Positions 11,928 through 24,574 are shown, numbered from the stretch's first letter. The stretch is 64,000 nt of DNA from Membranipora membranacea (GCA_914767715.1 OU612066.1:5277001-5341000); one strand, 5' to 3'. A program made the numbers and translations. Notes: generated by a model from the sequence alone, not told the origin.

Positions 11928-14900
11928 CTACCCAGTATCAGTGTCCTACAATACAGTATAATTATTAGTTCAAAACCTTTAACTTTGACTGTACCACATC
12001 TTATTCTCCATATTATTGAGCAAGTTTCAGCCTAAGAATTCTAATATTGGGGAGTTTATAGTCTCTCAAACTTTCAAGGTGATGGCATTGGCGTTGGGAA
12101 TAAGCGGGTATTACCCGTACTACGTCATATCTATAATGATAATGAATATGTTGAACCAATAATGTCGCAGATGAATTGATAATCAAAGTGTATAAGGCAG
12201 GACGTGGGTGTCAAACCAAGGTCTAATGAAACCAGCAGTCAAGGTTGCTACCACTGCACCACACGAGCTGATAATTAAGATTTTTTATACATGCTAAATA
12301 AAGCTATAGCTGTTTTATTTCAGGTCCCGATTATTTTATTGTACTACACCACCACCAGGTCAAACACCACCTACAATCACTAGACAACACAGTCACCACT
12401 TTCAACTGAACCCTCGGCCCAGTCTGTCATAAGAGAGCATCAGGAATAGTTGACTATAATGGCTATAGATAGCTACCTACCAGATTGAAGCTTCTTAGGG
12501 ATGGCTGCTGATTTCTTACACCTCTGTTGTGTTGTCCACAATGATTTGCTAGGTGACACGATCACAACAATCTATCAGCCGTCATGCAATTGAGGGCGAC
12601 TGAATGTGAAAACAAAAACTTACAGAGATAATTTGAATGTCATCGATTTCGGCATAACTATCATGCCACAAATAGGAATGAATTATTTGAAGCCTTTATT
12701 CTATTATATGTGATTTGGCTGGCCTTTTCTCAGTATAAATACTGAGATAATATAAAAAAATCAATTTTAAATTTCCATCTTCAGCGGAATAGCAAAGCAA
12801 TAGCAAAGCAATATTTCTAATTGACTCATTTTCATGCATGCAAAATTAGATATAGCCATCCTATATCTAGACAGATGTAGGCACAGTCTGAAGCTGACAA
12901 AACACATTGTGGTTTTTAGATACAACCTGAAACCAGACATACCTGATAACAGCGCGCATACTCTCACAGCTGACAGTGCTAGGGATATCCAAGACAAAGT
13001 CCTTCACTCAATAATTCCCAGTTGGATTGAACACAGATTTTTATAAAACGATCCAATACCATGAAAAGCTTATACACAATAACTGAAAAAAAATGTACTC
13101 GACGAGAATGAATGACATTGAAAGTGGTCAGAAATCATTATCATGAGTGCTTTCCAAATGTCACAATGAAAATTTCAAGGGGAATCAATTTACTTCAACA
13201 ATCTAAAATAAAATCATCTAGTATTGAATATTTGAAGCTCAAAGATATTAAACTCTGACCACTCCACTCGATTCAAAAAGCTATTACCATGAGTTGAGCC
13301 TTGAAGCAAAATAAGTTTGAGAGAGCAATTAAAAGTCAGAGGTGTCGCAATGTGTCTTACATCGATCAGCCTATCTATCACCAATCATACAAGGCACAAG
13401 GTAATACTGCAAAAGCCAACAGCCTTATTAAATGCAATATATAAAAAAAAAGATTCTTACCCAAGTTTGTAGAGCGAAGAATCAAAGTAACGCTAATAAG
13501 GAAAAGATTTAACTCCAAGGCAGCTCAACTGCAACTGATAGTACCAATCATGTTGACAGCTTAATTCCTAACCCTATAACTTGTCAATAGTTGCTATGTT
13601 GACAATGAAACAAAAAACTATATCAGCTAAAATCTAATGACTTGTGAAATGTATTCATATTTCTAACTACCAAAAATCAGCCCTCTATTACTGTGTTATA
13701 AAACATGTTGTACAAACAAATGTTAGACTTTGTCAAGAATAAATAATATCTTTCTTACACAGACTATCGATGTTGAGTAAAGTTTGCAGAGCAATTTTAT
13801 CACATAAGTCAATTAAAATTGTTATGTTGGTAAACACAACCAGTTCTATGTTATCACCTTTATCAATAGTTATATAATCTAACAAGCACCAGTATGAGTT
13901 ACATACACTGGATGAACCACCTTCTAATTTAACCTGAGCGTGAGATTTACAATCACCGCGGCACTTCAGGTCTGAGGTAAACCGACAAGTGAAATTAGCT
14001 GCATGCCATAATACATGTCGTAGTAAGTGGTACTAAGACCAATACCAGTGTATTTCAAAGTATCTTTCCTATCTGTGTCATACAGCTTTCGTTGCCAATG
14101 GCAAACACTGTCAATATTTCTTTGCATATTTAATAATATCCTCACTTGACGGAATCGTGTCATCTTGTGACGAGGATGAACAACTCTCATGTTAAAGGGG
14201 CAAAAAGAAAATTAATTGGTCTATCCATGCAGCAAGTACAAAATTGGTTTTTCTGAAAACAAACAAGTCGCCTAAGTGTTGTAGCAGCGTCACCCAAAAC
14301 TAAATGCCTCAGTACCTCAGTGCTAATGTCCAGTCTAGGTGTACAATTGTGTCTATGTTAAGACTGCCTGTGCAACTGGCTTAGCTGATTTAGTAGCAGA
14401 AGCTGAGATTGGAGAACATCCAGGAAAATATGAGTAGAACGAGGTGGTTGGTACTCCTAGTGTTAAGAGATAGAGATGACACAAATAGCTGGTACAGACT
14501 GACACAAAAAACCGAGACAAGAATTCTCTGGTTTAAACCATATTTTCTACTGCACATTTGAGGTCTTGGTAAATCATTTCTGGCTCTATGACATGTCTTC
14601 AAAATTTGAACAGACTTGCAATGATGATCATTTTTGTGCTGGAGTAATGCTAACCCAATAACACAACTCAGTACTATTCAATAAGCCTTACATCAGAATT
14701 GTATGCGGGTTATCAGGCCTTTTGACTGACAGACCTGATGTTTGTGCATTGTAGGTAATATGGGAGAGATGGAAGGTCTTTCTGCTGGAGCAATTCTCAT
14801 ACCGGAAACATAGTACTCATTTGTTGAAAGTAATTTTACAAAAATTGGAAAAAAATCCTAGGAAGTAGTACTCAATTTCATACAACCTCATATTTTTTGT

Positions 14901-14937
14901 ATAATTTTTCAGTCTTATATTCATCTGTGATATAAAC
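11928..14937. other. Intergenic DNA, no gene recognised
   Basis: Short open frames here show no family resemblance and no coherent splice structure. A 5' UTR exon of the coiled-coil gene probably starts close by: a TATTGTAG acceptor precedes the ATG by about 20 bases. The only structured element recognised is the tRNA-like promoter near 12.2 kb. Confidence 0.4.
12200..12270 (-). repeat. tRNA-derived SINE head or tRNA pseudogene
   Basis: Read on the minus strand, the sequence has an A-box-like TGGTGCAGTGGTAGC and a B-box-like GGTTTGACACC. The starts of the two boxes are 44 bases apart, which is the spacing in a genuine tRNA (positions 8 and 52). The acceptor stems do not pair convincingly, so a tRNA-derived SINE or a decayed tRNA is more likely than an active gene. 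Confidence 0.55.
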
Positions 14938-15983
14938 TCATGAGAGTAATAGATGACTACACTGCCATGAAGCTAGCACAGCTAAAATGTGCCAATGTCA
15001 TTGTCATCTCTATAAATATTATTATTTATTTATCTATTCTTGTTTTTATGGAGGAGGAATGGAGGATGAAACTGTCTTTCACTGTGTAAACAAGTGCCAA
15101 AACTACAGATGCCTGAGAGACAACATTCAACTATACCCAGTTGACCACATGTCCATTAATAAAGAAACAAAAAACAAAATTAATGAGAAGACGGCCTACC
15201 TAACTAATTGAGCAAGACCCCCCTCCATCCAAAATACAGTCACTGGTCAGATCACCCTTAGAGGTAGGGTAGGCCATACTGCTGGGTGAGGGAACGGGGA
15301 CCATGATGGTCCCATTCAGCATATACAGATACAGACTGATGATAAGCATAGACGCAAGCATAAGATATCAAAGCACGAACAATGAGGTTTTATAACTATA
15401 GTAAGGTGAAACAATCGGATTTCATGGGCAATTAATAGAGTTATCTCTGTTTTGGCCACCTATATAGTATCTACACATATAAACGCTGACAAATTTTGGT
15501 GTCTTCTGACCCTGAATACCTTTTTAACTGGCACACTGAGAAGTGCAGAAACCAGATATTTTAAATCATCATCAAATTTGGATCTAGAAAAATTTGATTC
15601 CATGTTGCCCCCCTTCCTTCAAAATGAGCAATGTTTTTTGGCGGCTTATATAGCTAGGTGTCTTCTGGATTAGATATAATATACAATTATTCCTTTGGGT
15701 AAGTTGTGTCACCCTGTGTCCTGCTAACAGGTTTAACACCGATATCCACATGTTGTCATTGTTATGAATTAATATTATTATTAGTTGTATCTAGAATACC
15801 TTCCCTCAAATATGCCTATCTGAGAAATCTATATTGTAGTTGTCAATCTTGACCCATGCAATCTACGAAGTTGAAGGCTGCTATGGCATAGTTTCCCCCC
15901 AAGTATGTGTCTTTGAATGTCAGATAGATTTCACACAAATATCATTTGAGCTAACATGTGATTGTCATAATGCTTTATTTCAG
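14938..15983 (+). repeat. Duplicated segment upstream of helicase copy A
   Basis: This segment recurs, nearly identical over long stretches, at 20149-21240. Both copies lie the same distance upstream of a helicase first exon, so the duplication includes the gene. The copies differ by small indels: the second has an extra stretch around 20700-20745 and a GGGT microsatellite. No intact coding frame is shared by the two, although short peptides such as TVTGQITLRG can be read in both. Confidence 0.75.
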
Positions 15984-18207
15984 AGCGATGACCAACAAAG
16001 TTGTGAAGCTTACAGCAGCGTCAGGTGTGGCAGCATGTAACGTTGGGGGAAAAACACGACACAGTTCTGCAGGAATCGCTGATGGCAGGATAGGCCTTGA
16101 CAGAACCGCTCTCAAGTCCATGTTAAGTGTTAACGTAAAAATAAACACAAGACATCATGTGAGTTCTACTATCTTTGTATTTTAATATTTTTTTAGGAAA
16201 CATATATAACAAATTATCACTATTCTATAAATGAGATAGAAAAAAGTTTCTCTCATGTGTATCACAATGACAGCTTTTTAGAGTTGTTCAGACTTCTATA
16301 TTATTAATTAAATCTTAATTTTGTCATTTCATATAGAAAAACAGATATATTATTGATTGATGAGATAAGTATGATCAGTAGAAGGCTGCTGGAGCAGATG
16401 GATCTTGTGTGTCAGATGGCGAAGGTAAGAAACCCTTCTACTAGATCCTGATAGTAATTCCATCCTGGAATTCTCATGAGAACAATAAGTCAATAATTGT
16501 TATCATGAGAATTTCAGGATGGCATGCAGTACGATGATGATTATTTTATTGGTTATGATTATTTGAGACACAACATACAATGGGGAGTGTATCACTTGAC
16601 AGCAGTCCAGTCAAGCTCAGTTATTAAGGATTTATCTAGCACACATCATCGGTATGTTGAGTCTGGTTGGTTTGTGTGCCTCTGTAACACATTCTGGGAG
16701 GCTTCTAACTCTTCATTGCTACTACAACAATTGCAGCATACTTTATCAATCATATCATCCCTCCCTGATATGATCTAGGCACCTATCAATTATGCAAACT
16801 CAATGCCCAACAGACCATACTACCAGACTACAAATATTTTAATTGTAAACATTAATATGTCTCAAATATTATTTTATCTGCTATAAAAAAATGCGATGTT
16901 TTTTAATGAACTCAAGACCTCCCGGGTCAATCCAGGTAGTTCTATGCAGAGACTTCTACCAGTTGCCTCCCGTGTGTGACGAAGAAATTGGAGACTCAGG
17001 AGACTTTGCGTTCAATTCGCCAGGTTGGAAGAAATTGAAGTTACATTTTATCAACTTAAAGAAAGTACATAGATTCTCCAATCTAGCTCTTTCTAGGTAA
17101 ATATTTCTGATTTTCCAGGTTAACTTTTTTAAATGCCAGTTAGAATCAGTCGCAAAAAACAGGACACAGTGAGGTTCCTGGATGGAGTTAATTGGGATAG
17201 AAATGTTCATAGTTTTACAGACATAGTAGCCCATGAATTTAAATTATGAGAGTAGAAGTCCTGTGTTTTCTGGACCAAATACTGTTGCCCTGTTTGACTC
17301 CGTGTTGGACGGTTTTCTCTGTCTTTTACAGTGATACAGTGATACAGCTATGTGATACAGCTATGTGATACAGCTATGTGATACAGCTATGTGATACAGC
17401 TATGTGATACAGCTATGTGATACAGCTATGTGATACAGCTATGTGATACAGCTATGTGATACAGCTATGTGATACATCTATGTGATACAGCTATGTGATA
17501 CAGCTATGTGATACAGCTATGTGATACAGCTATGTGATACAGCTATGTGATACAGCTATGTGATACAGCTATGTGATACAGCTATGTGATACAGCTATGT
17601 GATACAGCTATGTGATACAGCTATGTGATACAGCTATGTGATACAGCTATGTGATACAGCTATGTGATACAGCTATGTGATACAGCTATGTGATACAGTG
17701 ATACAGTGATACAGTGATACAGCTATGTGATACAGTGATACAGTGATACAGCTATGTGATAAAATGTCTAAAACCTTCATTATGAATACAGAGTTTGTGA
17801 CTACTTTGTGAATATTGGATTCAACCTGTAAGAAGAAAAAGATTCCGTCCTCAACACTGCACCTGCATGTCACATGCAGGTTCCTTCTAAACGTACAAAT
17901 TCTCTCAGATAATCATGATTTTAAGGCTGTGTTTTATTCTTGTGCACTGCCTTCATGCCGTGTCTTACTGATTAGATATCAAATATACTATTACACAAGT
18001 CTAAAAACAATTTACCATGATCAAACTGATCCATTTGCGGACTCAATTGACAAACCGAGAAATATGAGAGAAATTTACGAACTATCCAAGCAAAATTCTG
18101 TAGCTGATAAGATTTTGACGCTAGTAAATGAGAGAAAAGAGTCAGAAAGCGGCATAACGGAAATAACAGAGGATGAAATTTGGGCACAGAGAGTGGTTGG
18201 AGGCTAA
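15984..18207 (+). pseudogene. PIF1-type DNA helicase copy A (partial, decayed)
   Basis: PIF1 enzymes are ATP-dependent 5'-3' DNA helicases. Exon 15984-16158 holds motif Ia (LTAASGVAACNVGG). Exon 16337-16424 holds Walker B (LLIDEISMI). Exon about 16907-17096 holds motif III and the following HINLKKVHR-like stretch. A downstream block at about 17770-18207 is conserved among copies (it ends around QNSVADKILTLVNE) but is not part of the PIF1 core that I know. No Walker A (GxxGxGKS) exon was found upstream, and the C-terminal motifs IV-VI are absent. In motif III the Gly of GDFxQLPPV is Arg (LCRDFYQLPPV), and the expected TAGG acceptor before that exon is lost. Best read as a non-functional copy. 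Confidence 0.75.
17332..17756. repeat. 13-bp minisatellite (GTGATACAGCTAT)n
   Basis: About thirty head-to-tail copies of a 13-base unit, nearly perfect, with a few 8-base (GTGATACA) variants at both edges. It sits in the last intron of helicase copy A, exactly where copy C has a single ACAGTGATAC stretch. Confidence 0.95.
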
Positions 18208-18292
18208 GATTATCGGCAATGCGGACAATCCATGAAGTTTACGGTTGAGCCGGCCGAAGGCGGTGCATTGAGACGTAACTAGTTAGATCTTA

Positions 18293-19589
18293 AGCTGCGT
18301 TTACACTAGGCCGTCTTTTGGCCCAGTCTTGAGTCTGACCGACAAATTACTAAGACGGAGGCTGACACTGTGTAGTGTGAATAACAAAAACGGTTGACTG
18401 ACCTTGTCTGGCAATTCCAGCAGTGCTCGTTTTGCAGTCTCAAGACTGCCAGTCTTAACACAAATTCCTAATTTATAATCACGATACTGCCCTTTGTACT
18501 ATCACTCACATTTAATCAATCATTAATCATCATTTTAATCAATTTATCTAGGCAATTTATAAACTACTTAAGCTACTAAAGCAGCAGCAGCTAATATTAT
18601 AGGCTCTTCATCACTGTCACTGTCCATTTTTAGTGACAATATTTGATTTGATTTGATTTGTATTCATTCAATCATCATGACAGATGGTACAGAATGCGAG
18701 CGATGGTATGGCATAGTAAGAACAACACACTAAAAATTATTTATATACTAGACCGTTGTCATGATAGGTCATGAAAAAATTAAAAAAGCCTTTTCTCCGC
18801 CTTTCAGTCCTGCAGAGTTTTGGCCGAAAAATTTGTATAGCTCGAGAAGATGTTCTGGAATTCTTGTTGAAAAGTAGTTCACTAAAAAGAGGATGTGATT
18901 CATTATTCACTATACGCAGAAAATGTGAATAAGAGATATCAAAAAGAAAATCACAGAGTTTTGGGATGCCTAAGACTGATAATCTATGATCGTATTCTAA
19001 ATCTGGAAAAATTATCTTCAGAGCTGCTCTTTGTATTTTCTCAAGTCTGTCGCGGTTATGTTCGCCTAGCAAGGAATACCAGGCCGGAGCAGCATAGCTA
19101 AGCTTTGAGCGTATGTTGCTCAAATAAAAAGCTTTTAAGCCATCACTGTTTAGTCCAATTGTCTTTAGTTTCCTCATTAAAAATAATCTTGAGCTACAAG
19201 CTGATACTAAAGAGTCTACATGTTTGTTAAAAGACAACTTATTATCAATAAAAACCCCTAAAAATTTTGTAAATGAATTTGGAGAAAAAGATAAATCATC
19301 ATATATGCAGAATCAGATGGAGGGAGCTGAAATTATATTTTCTAGCAATTTTGGTTTTGTTGTCCTTGAACTTGCAGATCCGCAGTAAATTTATCAAGCC
19401 TTGCAGTAAATATCAGCGACCCCATTTGATATCTATCTCATTATTTACATAACTCTGAGACTGACATTGGCTAAGCCGGTGCTATGTAAACACATGCCAG
19501 TCTCAGACTCTGGCTCAGACTTGGGGTTAAGGTCTGCTCAGTCTTGAGTTGGTGGCCAGCTGACGGAGACGGCCTATGTAAACGCAGCT
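18293..19589. mobile_element. Terminal-inverted-repeat element with TTA target duplication
   Basis: Left end AGCTGCGTTTACACTAGGCC and right end GGCCTATGTAAACGCAGCT are inverted repeats, flanked by TTA at 18290-18292 and 19590-19592. A three-base TTA duplication and no transposase of its own fit a non-autonomous PIF/Harbinger-type MITE. The interior is largely occupied by a LINE fragment inserted later. Confidence 0.8.
18640..19318 (-). mobile_element. Non-LTR retrotransposon 3' end (reverse transcriptase C-terminus)
   Basis: Minus-strand reading starts around 19318 (FTKFLGVFIDNKLSFNKHVD) and runs to a stop at 18737. It shows the post-catalytic thumb/connection region typical of animal LINEs (LSYAAPAWYSLL, LEKIQRAALKIIFP). 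On the minus strand it ends in a short tandem tail, (CAAAT)n, near 18640-18665, as many CR1/L2/RTE-like LINEs do. The reverse-transcriptase catalytic core, endonuclease and ORF1 are missing, so this is a 5'-truncated insertion. Confidence 0.85.
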
Positions 19590-20148
19590 TTAGAGTAAAG
19601 AAGCCTGTAGTTGAGACTGAGACCAACTGGAAACGAACTCTAAGAATCAACAAAAGTAACTTATGTGGCAAAAAATTAGCTCTAGTGCAAAACCGGACAT
19701 GTCCCAAGTTAACCATCAATATACGGTCTGATCACCAGGCCTGGGCAAACATGTAGGTCAAGCAACAATGTAAGATAAAAAGACAAGATACGAAACTAGG
19801 CACAATTTTCAGAGCCATGATTGCTCCATCAGCCATCAGGGAGGCTGCTGTTGGATTGTTGCTTGCAAAAGCGCTCCCTCATAAAAAAGAGAAAGAGTGA
19901 CAGCCACTTCAAAAAAAATAACAGTTAACTTCTGAGAATTGAACCTATGGCTTGCTATCCACTATGCAGCTAAGGTGATTGTTAATATGATAATTACAGG
20001 TGTTTGATGTCTGTCATAGTAAAAAAAAAAGTTGTGGCGCCTTCAGACTATGACAACTGAAAAAATATTGACAGTCACTTTCCAAATAAAAAGTTCAGCA
20101 AACGTTCGAGAGTTGAACCTGTAGATTACAAAGGATATGTGATATTGA

Positions 20149-21240
20149 CTCATGAGAGTAATAGAAGACTACACGATCATGAAGCTAGCACAGCTTAGTT
20201 AGATGTTCCAATGTCATCGTCATCTCTATAAATATTATTATTTATTTATCTATTCTTGTTCTTATGGAGGAGGAATGGAGGATGAAACTGTCTTTCACTT
20301 TGTAAACAAGTGCCAAAACTACAGATGCCTGAGATCCAGATCCAGATCCAGCTGACCACATGTCTCTAATCTCCTAGATAGAACGAACAAAGTGGGAGAT
20401 TTTGTTAATAAAGAAACAAAAAACAAAATTAATGAGAAGACGACCTACCTAACTAATTGAGCAAGACCCCCCTCCATCCAGAATACAGTCACTGGTCAGA
20501 TCACCCTTAGAGGTAGGGTAGGCCATACTGCTGGGTGAGGGAACGGGGACCATGATGGTCCCATTCAGCATATACAGATACAGACTGATGATAAGCATAG
20601 ACGCAAGCATAAGATATCCAAGCACGAACAATGAGGTTTTATAACTATAGTAAGGTGAAACAATCAGATTTCATGGGCAATTAATTAAGTTATCTCCTCC
20701 ATTTTTGTTTAGGTTTGGAGGTGTAGAACTAAATCATACTGTTTTGGCCACCTATCTAGTATCTACACATATAAACGCTGACAAATTTTGGTGTCTTCTG
20801 GACTATGACCCTGAATACCTTTTTAACTGGCAGACTGAGAAGTGCAGAAACCAGATATTTTAAATCATCATCAAATTTGGATCTAGAAAAATTTGATTCC
20901 GTGTTGCCCCCCTTCCTTCAAAATGAGCAAATGTTTTTGACGGCTTATAGCTAGGTGTCTTCTGGACTAAATATAATATACAATTATTCCTTTGGGTGGG
21001 TGGGTGGGTGGGTGGGTGGGTGGGTGGGTGAGTAGGCCTATTTTTATAACAGCTACTGGATTTAATATGCCTATCTGAGAAATCTATATTGTAGTTGTCA
21101 ATCTTGACCCATGCAATCTAAGAAGTTGAAGGCTACTATGCATAGTTTCCCCCCCCCCCAAATATATTTGTCTTTGAATGTCAGATTTCACACAAATATC
21201 ATTTGAGCTAATATATGATTTTTACAATGCTTTATTTTAA
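20149..21240 (+). repeat. Duplicated segment upstream of helicase copy B
   Basis: Near-identical partner of 14938-15983, followed like it by a helicase first exon. It carries the GGGT microsatellite not present in the partner. Confidence 0.75.
20994..21030 (+). repeat. (GGGT)n microsatellite, G-quadruplex-prone
   Basis: About nine uninterrupted GGGT repeats inside the second copy of the duplicated segment. The other copy lacks the array, so it expanded after duplication or was lost there. Confidence 0.95.
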
Positions 21241-22930
21241 AGCGATGACCAACAAAGTTGTGAAGCTGACAGCAGCGTCAGGTGTGGCAGCATGTAACAT
21301 TGGGGGAAAAACACTACACAGTTCTGCGGGAATCGCTAATGGCAGGATCGGCCTGGACAGAACCGCTCTCAAGTCCATGTTAAGTGTTAACGTAAAAAAA
21401 ACACAAGACATCACGTGAGTTCCACCTTACTTTGTATTTTAATATTTTTAGGAAAAATATATAACACATGATTATTATTCTATAAATGAGATGTTCAGAC
21501 TTCTAAATTATTAATCAAATTTTAATTTTGTCATTCTATATAGAAAAATAGATACCTTATTGATTGATGAGATAAGTATGATCAGAGAAGGCTGGTAGAG
21601 AAGGTGAATCTTGTGTGCCTGATTGGGAAGGTGAGAAACCCATCCACCAGATCCTGATAGTAATGCCATCCTAAAATTCTCATGAGAACAATAACTGATA
21701 TCATGAGAATTCCAGGATGGCAGAATTCAAGGATGGCATGCATTATGTTGATGATTATTTCATTGGTATGATATTTGAGATACAAGATGAACAATGGGGA
21801 GTATATCACTTGACAGCAGCCCAGTCAAGCTCTGTTACTAGGATTTCTCTAGCACAGATCATCGGTATGTTGGATCTGGTTGATTTGTGTGTCGCTGTCA
21901 CATATTCTGGGAGGCTTCTAACTCTTTAATGCTACTGCAACAATGGCAGCATACTTTATCAATCATGTCGTCCCTGAAATGATCTAGGCACCCTTCCCTT
22001 ATCCTTACTCAAGGCCCCACAGACCATAGAGCAGACATGTTGACTATAAATATTTATTGTTAATATAAATATCTCTAAAATATTATTTCATCAAAAAATG
22101 CAAAGAAAATTCTGCCAACACATCATTGATATGTAATTTCCTCATCATTTGAGGGAGGGTTGAGGAAAGCTGGATTAATGGGTTTCGTTTTTTAATAATC
22201 ACATATATATACACATATTTGTAGGGAAACTTAAGACCTTCTGGGTCAATCAAGATAGTTCGAAGCGGAGACTTCTATCAGTTGACTCCCGTGCGACAAA
22301 GAAACTGGTGCCTCTGGATATTATCCATTGAAATCTCCAGTTTGGAAAGATATTAAAATTACATTACATTACATAAGATTATATCAAGTTACATTATATT
22401 TCATATATAGAAAGTACAGAGATGCTCAGATCTAGCTCTTTCGAGGTAAAAATCTCTGATTTTCCTGTATAATTGTTTTTAAATGCCAGCTAGAATTGGT
22501 GGCAAAAAAACAGGACACAGTGAGGTTTTTACCGTTTAGCGTTACCTGGGATAGAAATGCTCATAGTTTTACAGACATTGTAGCCCATGAATTTAAATTA
22601 TGAGAGAAGTATTCCAGTGTTTTTGCACCAAAACTGTTGCTCTACCGACTATTAACTCTTACTTTCTTGTTTATGACTGCTTTTTTTTACTATGTTTTGA
22701 AATGTTTTCTCTGTCTTTTGCAGTTATAATCTGGTTTTAAACCTTCATTATCAATACAGAGTTGATGACTACTTGAATGTGAATGTTGGATTCAATTCGT
22801 TTGAAAACAAAGACTGCGTTCTCAACACTGCATCTACATGTCACATGCTTGCTCCTTCTAACATACAAATTCTCTCAGATTTGCTGCTAGAACAAATTCT
22901 CTCAGATTTGCTGCTAGAATTCTCTCAGAC
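21241..22930 (+). pseudogene. PIF1-type DNA helicase copy B (heavily decayed)
   Basis: The motif Ia exon is at 21241-21414, but its acceptor is changed from CAG to TAA and a one-base deletion breaks the frame near 21395. The Walker B exon at about 21543-21630 still reads LLIDEISMI and then acquires a stop. The motif III exon near 22230-22330 is frameshifted. The tail block at 22770-22930 contains a 27-base unit (around CTCTCAGATTTGCTGCTAG) repeated three times. It is dead as a gene and useful mainly to date the duplication. Confidence 0.75.
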
Positions 22931-23213
22931 TTGCTGCTGTACCCCAGCAGCATTTGAGTTCATAAAATCCCAATTGGATAATTTTCTGTCGGACACATAT
23001 GCCATCAGCGACCTCAAAAGTAGAGACAGATGTGGTTTAGTAGTTTATGCTACCACAGCAGCTGCAAACCAAACCAACGGTGAGCCTCTTTATACTGTTA
23101 GCTATTACAACACCACAAGCAGAATACTTGTGAATAGAACAAAAACTGTTTCCACCGTCCTCTCACACTAACATTCAGTACTTGAACAGCTTGATAGTGA
23201 AACTGATTGAGAG

Positions 23214-23840
23214 ATGAATCGTGCAATCAGCCATGGCTGTGTGAAAGTACTACAGCAATATAATAAATCAGATGAGGGTGCGAACCTCAATCACGATTGT
23301 GTATTACTCAAAAAGTCGGTGGGTTCATGCCTCTCTGTTCCATCAAAAAATGATGTAGCCTTCGAAGATAGGAACCTCCATTCCATGGCTTCATCATCTG
23401 AGGGTACGAACCTCAACATTTCCCAAGCTGAACTTTTGTCTCAGCTGCAGTTGCGAATCGCTCGACTTGAGCAACAACACAAACACCCAGTCATTGGTTT
23501 AAAAACTCGGCTGAATGAAGCTGAATCACAAAATGATGAATTTAAAGATATATTCAAACACACAGAACAAGCTATTGATCGTCTCAATGTTGAAGTTAGC
23601 CAGCTTCAGCGTGATCTAGTTACCAAACCAACCAACCCAGACTCTCATCATCACACATCTTACGCAAGTTTTCTTCACAATCTATCTTCTTCACATACAA
23701 CTAATGTAACTTCACACAGAAATACCAATCCACAATCTAGCCAAAGACCTGATCCTCGAGGTGAGCAAAATACTTCCAATTTCAAACCAGATCTTTGTGC
23801 GGTCATATATGATATAGACCACAACAGCACCAGGTCTTAA
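23214..23840 (+). CDS. LINE ORF1-like coiled-coil protein (partial)
   Basis: Open frame of 208 codons; a likely real start is the ATG at 23385 (MASSSEGTNLN). It contains a heptad-rich stretch (ELLSQLQLRIARLEQQ, then TEQAIDRLNVEVSQLQRDL), followed by a Ser/His/Asn-rich linker. This matches the general layout of non-LTR ORF1 nucleic-acid chaperones. A LINE endonuclease domain follows about 500 bases downstream on the same strand. Beyond the stop at 23840 the reading seems to continue in another frame, so this copy is probably defective. Confidence 0.6.
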   Translation: MNRAISHGCVKVLQQYNKSDEGANLNHDCVLLKKSVGSCLSVPSKNDVAFEDRNLHSMASSSEGTNLNISQAELLSQLQLRIARLEQQHKHPVIGLKTRLNEAESQNDEFKDIFKHTEQAIDRLNVEVSQLQRDLVTKPTNPDSHHHTSYASFLHNLSSSHTTNVTSHRNTNPQSSQRPDPRGEQNTSNFKPDLCAVIYDIDHNSTRS

Positions 23841-24330
23841 CTATGAAATCATACGTAAAACCATTTGCAGCTCCTTTGGATCAATGATGCTGCCTCTCGT
23901 ACGCCGCCACACCTATAAGTAATCTCCAAAGTATATTGTGCAGTTCGGAGACAAACAACATTAGTGATACGGTTGTCGAGAACTCGTACAGTGACCTTTT
24001 TGGTAGCTCAAAAATCAGGAAAACGTACAAAAAACCTGTAAATTAAGTCTGCTCTTATCTGATGATGATATAAAGAAAGATTTAAATGCTGCATAAATGT
24101 ACTGATGCTGAAAGAATCTGCTCAAAGGATGGCAAGAGATTTCGGGCTGTTATAGTTTCTTTCATTGAGATTAAAACACTGAAAAATTTTTGTCAGAAGG
24201 TATCTTGTTGAGATCAATGGGAGACGTGATCCTCCAAGTTGAGCTTCCTCATAGAAAATCTCCCATAAATACATACATGAAATCGCCTACCAATGCGGTG
24301 TCACCAGCAGAACAACCTGACAGCTGACTA

Positions 24331-24571
24331 GGAACCAGCGTAAACAACAACAACTCTACACCAACAATACCAAATATCTACATACACAACATAAGATGCC
24401 TTGATCATCAAAAGTATGCTGAGCTTGAAGTTATTTCAGGGGACTATGACATAATTTTCCTCACAGAATCATGGCTAAATAAAAACAAGGAAAAGGTGTT
24501 TGGTATCAGAGGCTTTGACCTACATACAACTCATCAACAACAGCGTAGATGTGGTAGTGTCGCTGTGTATG
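24331..24571 (+). pseudogene. LINE endonuclease domain N-terminus, interrupted
   Basis: The + strand reads IYIHNIRCLDHQKYAELEV, YDIIFLTESWLNKNKEKV and GSVAVYVK. These are the hallmarks of the AP-endonuclease-like domain at the N-terminus of LINE ORF2. The frame is cut at VAVYVK by the Harbinger element starting at 24575, and no continuation was found. Confidence 0.8.
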
Positions 24572-24574
24572 TTA

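Noticed and set aside
17332-17756. CRISPR-like array
   Set aside because: The units are 13 bases and contiguous, with no unique spacers, in a eukaryotic intron.
15984-18207. Helitron Rep-helicase
   Set aside because: No Rep (HUH) domain and no helitron-like ends were seen, and the helicase words are closer to host-type PIF1. It is kept only as a test in the findings.
19900-20000. tRNA gene (GGTTCAATTCTC B-box and TAGTGGATAGC A-box on the minus strand)
   Set aside because: The two boxes are far too close together for a tRNA. At best this is a deleted SINE remnant.
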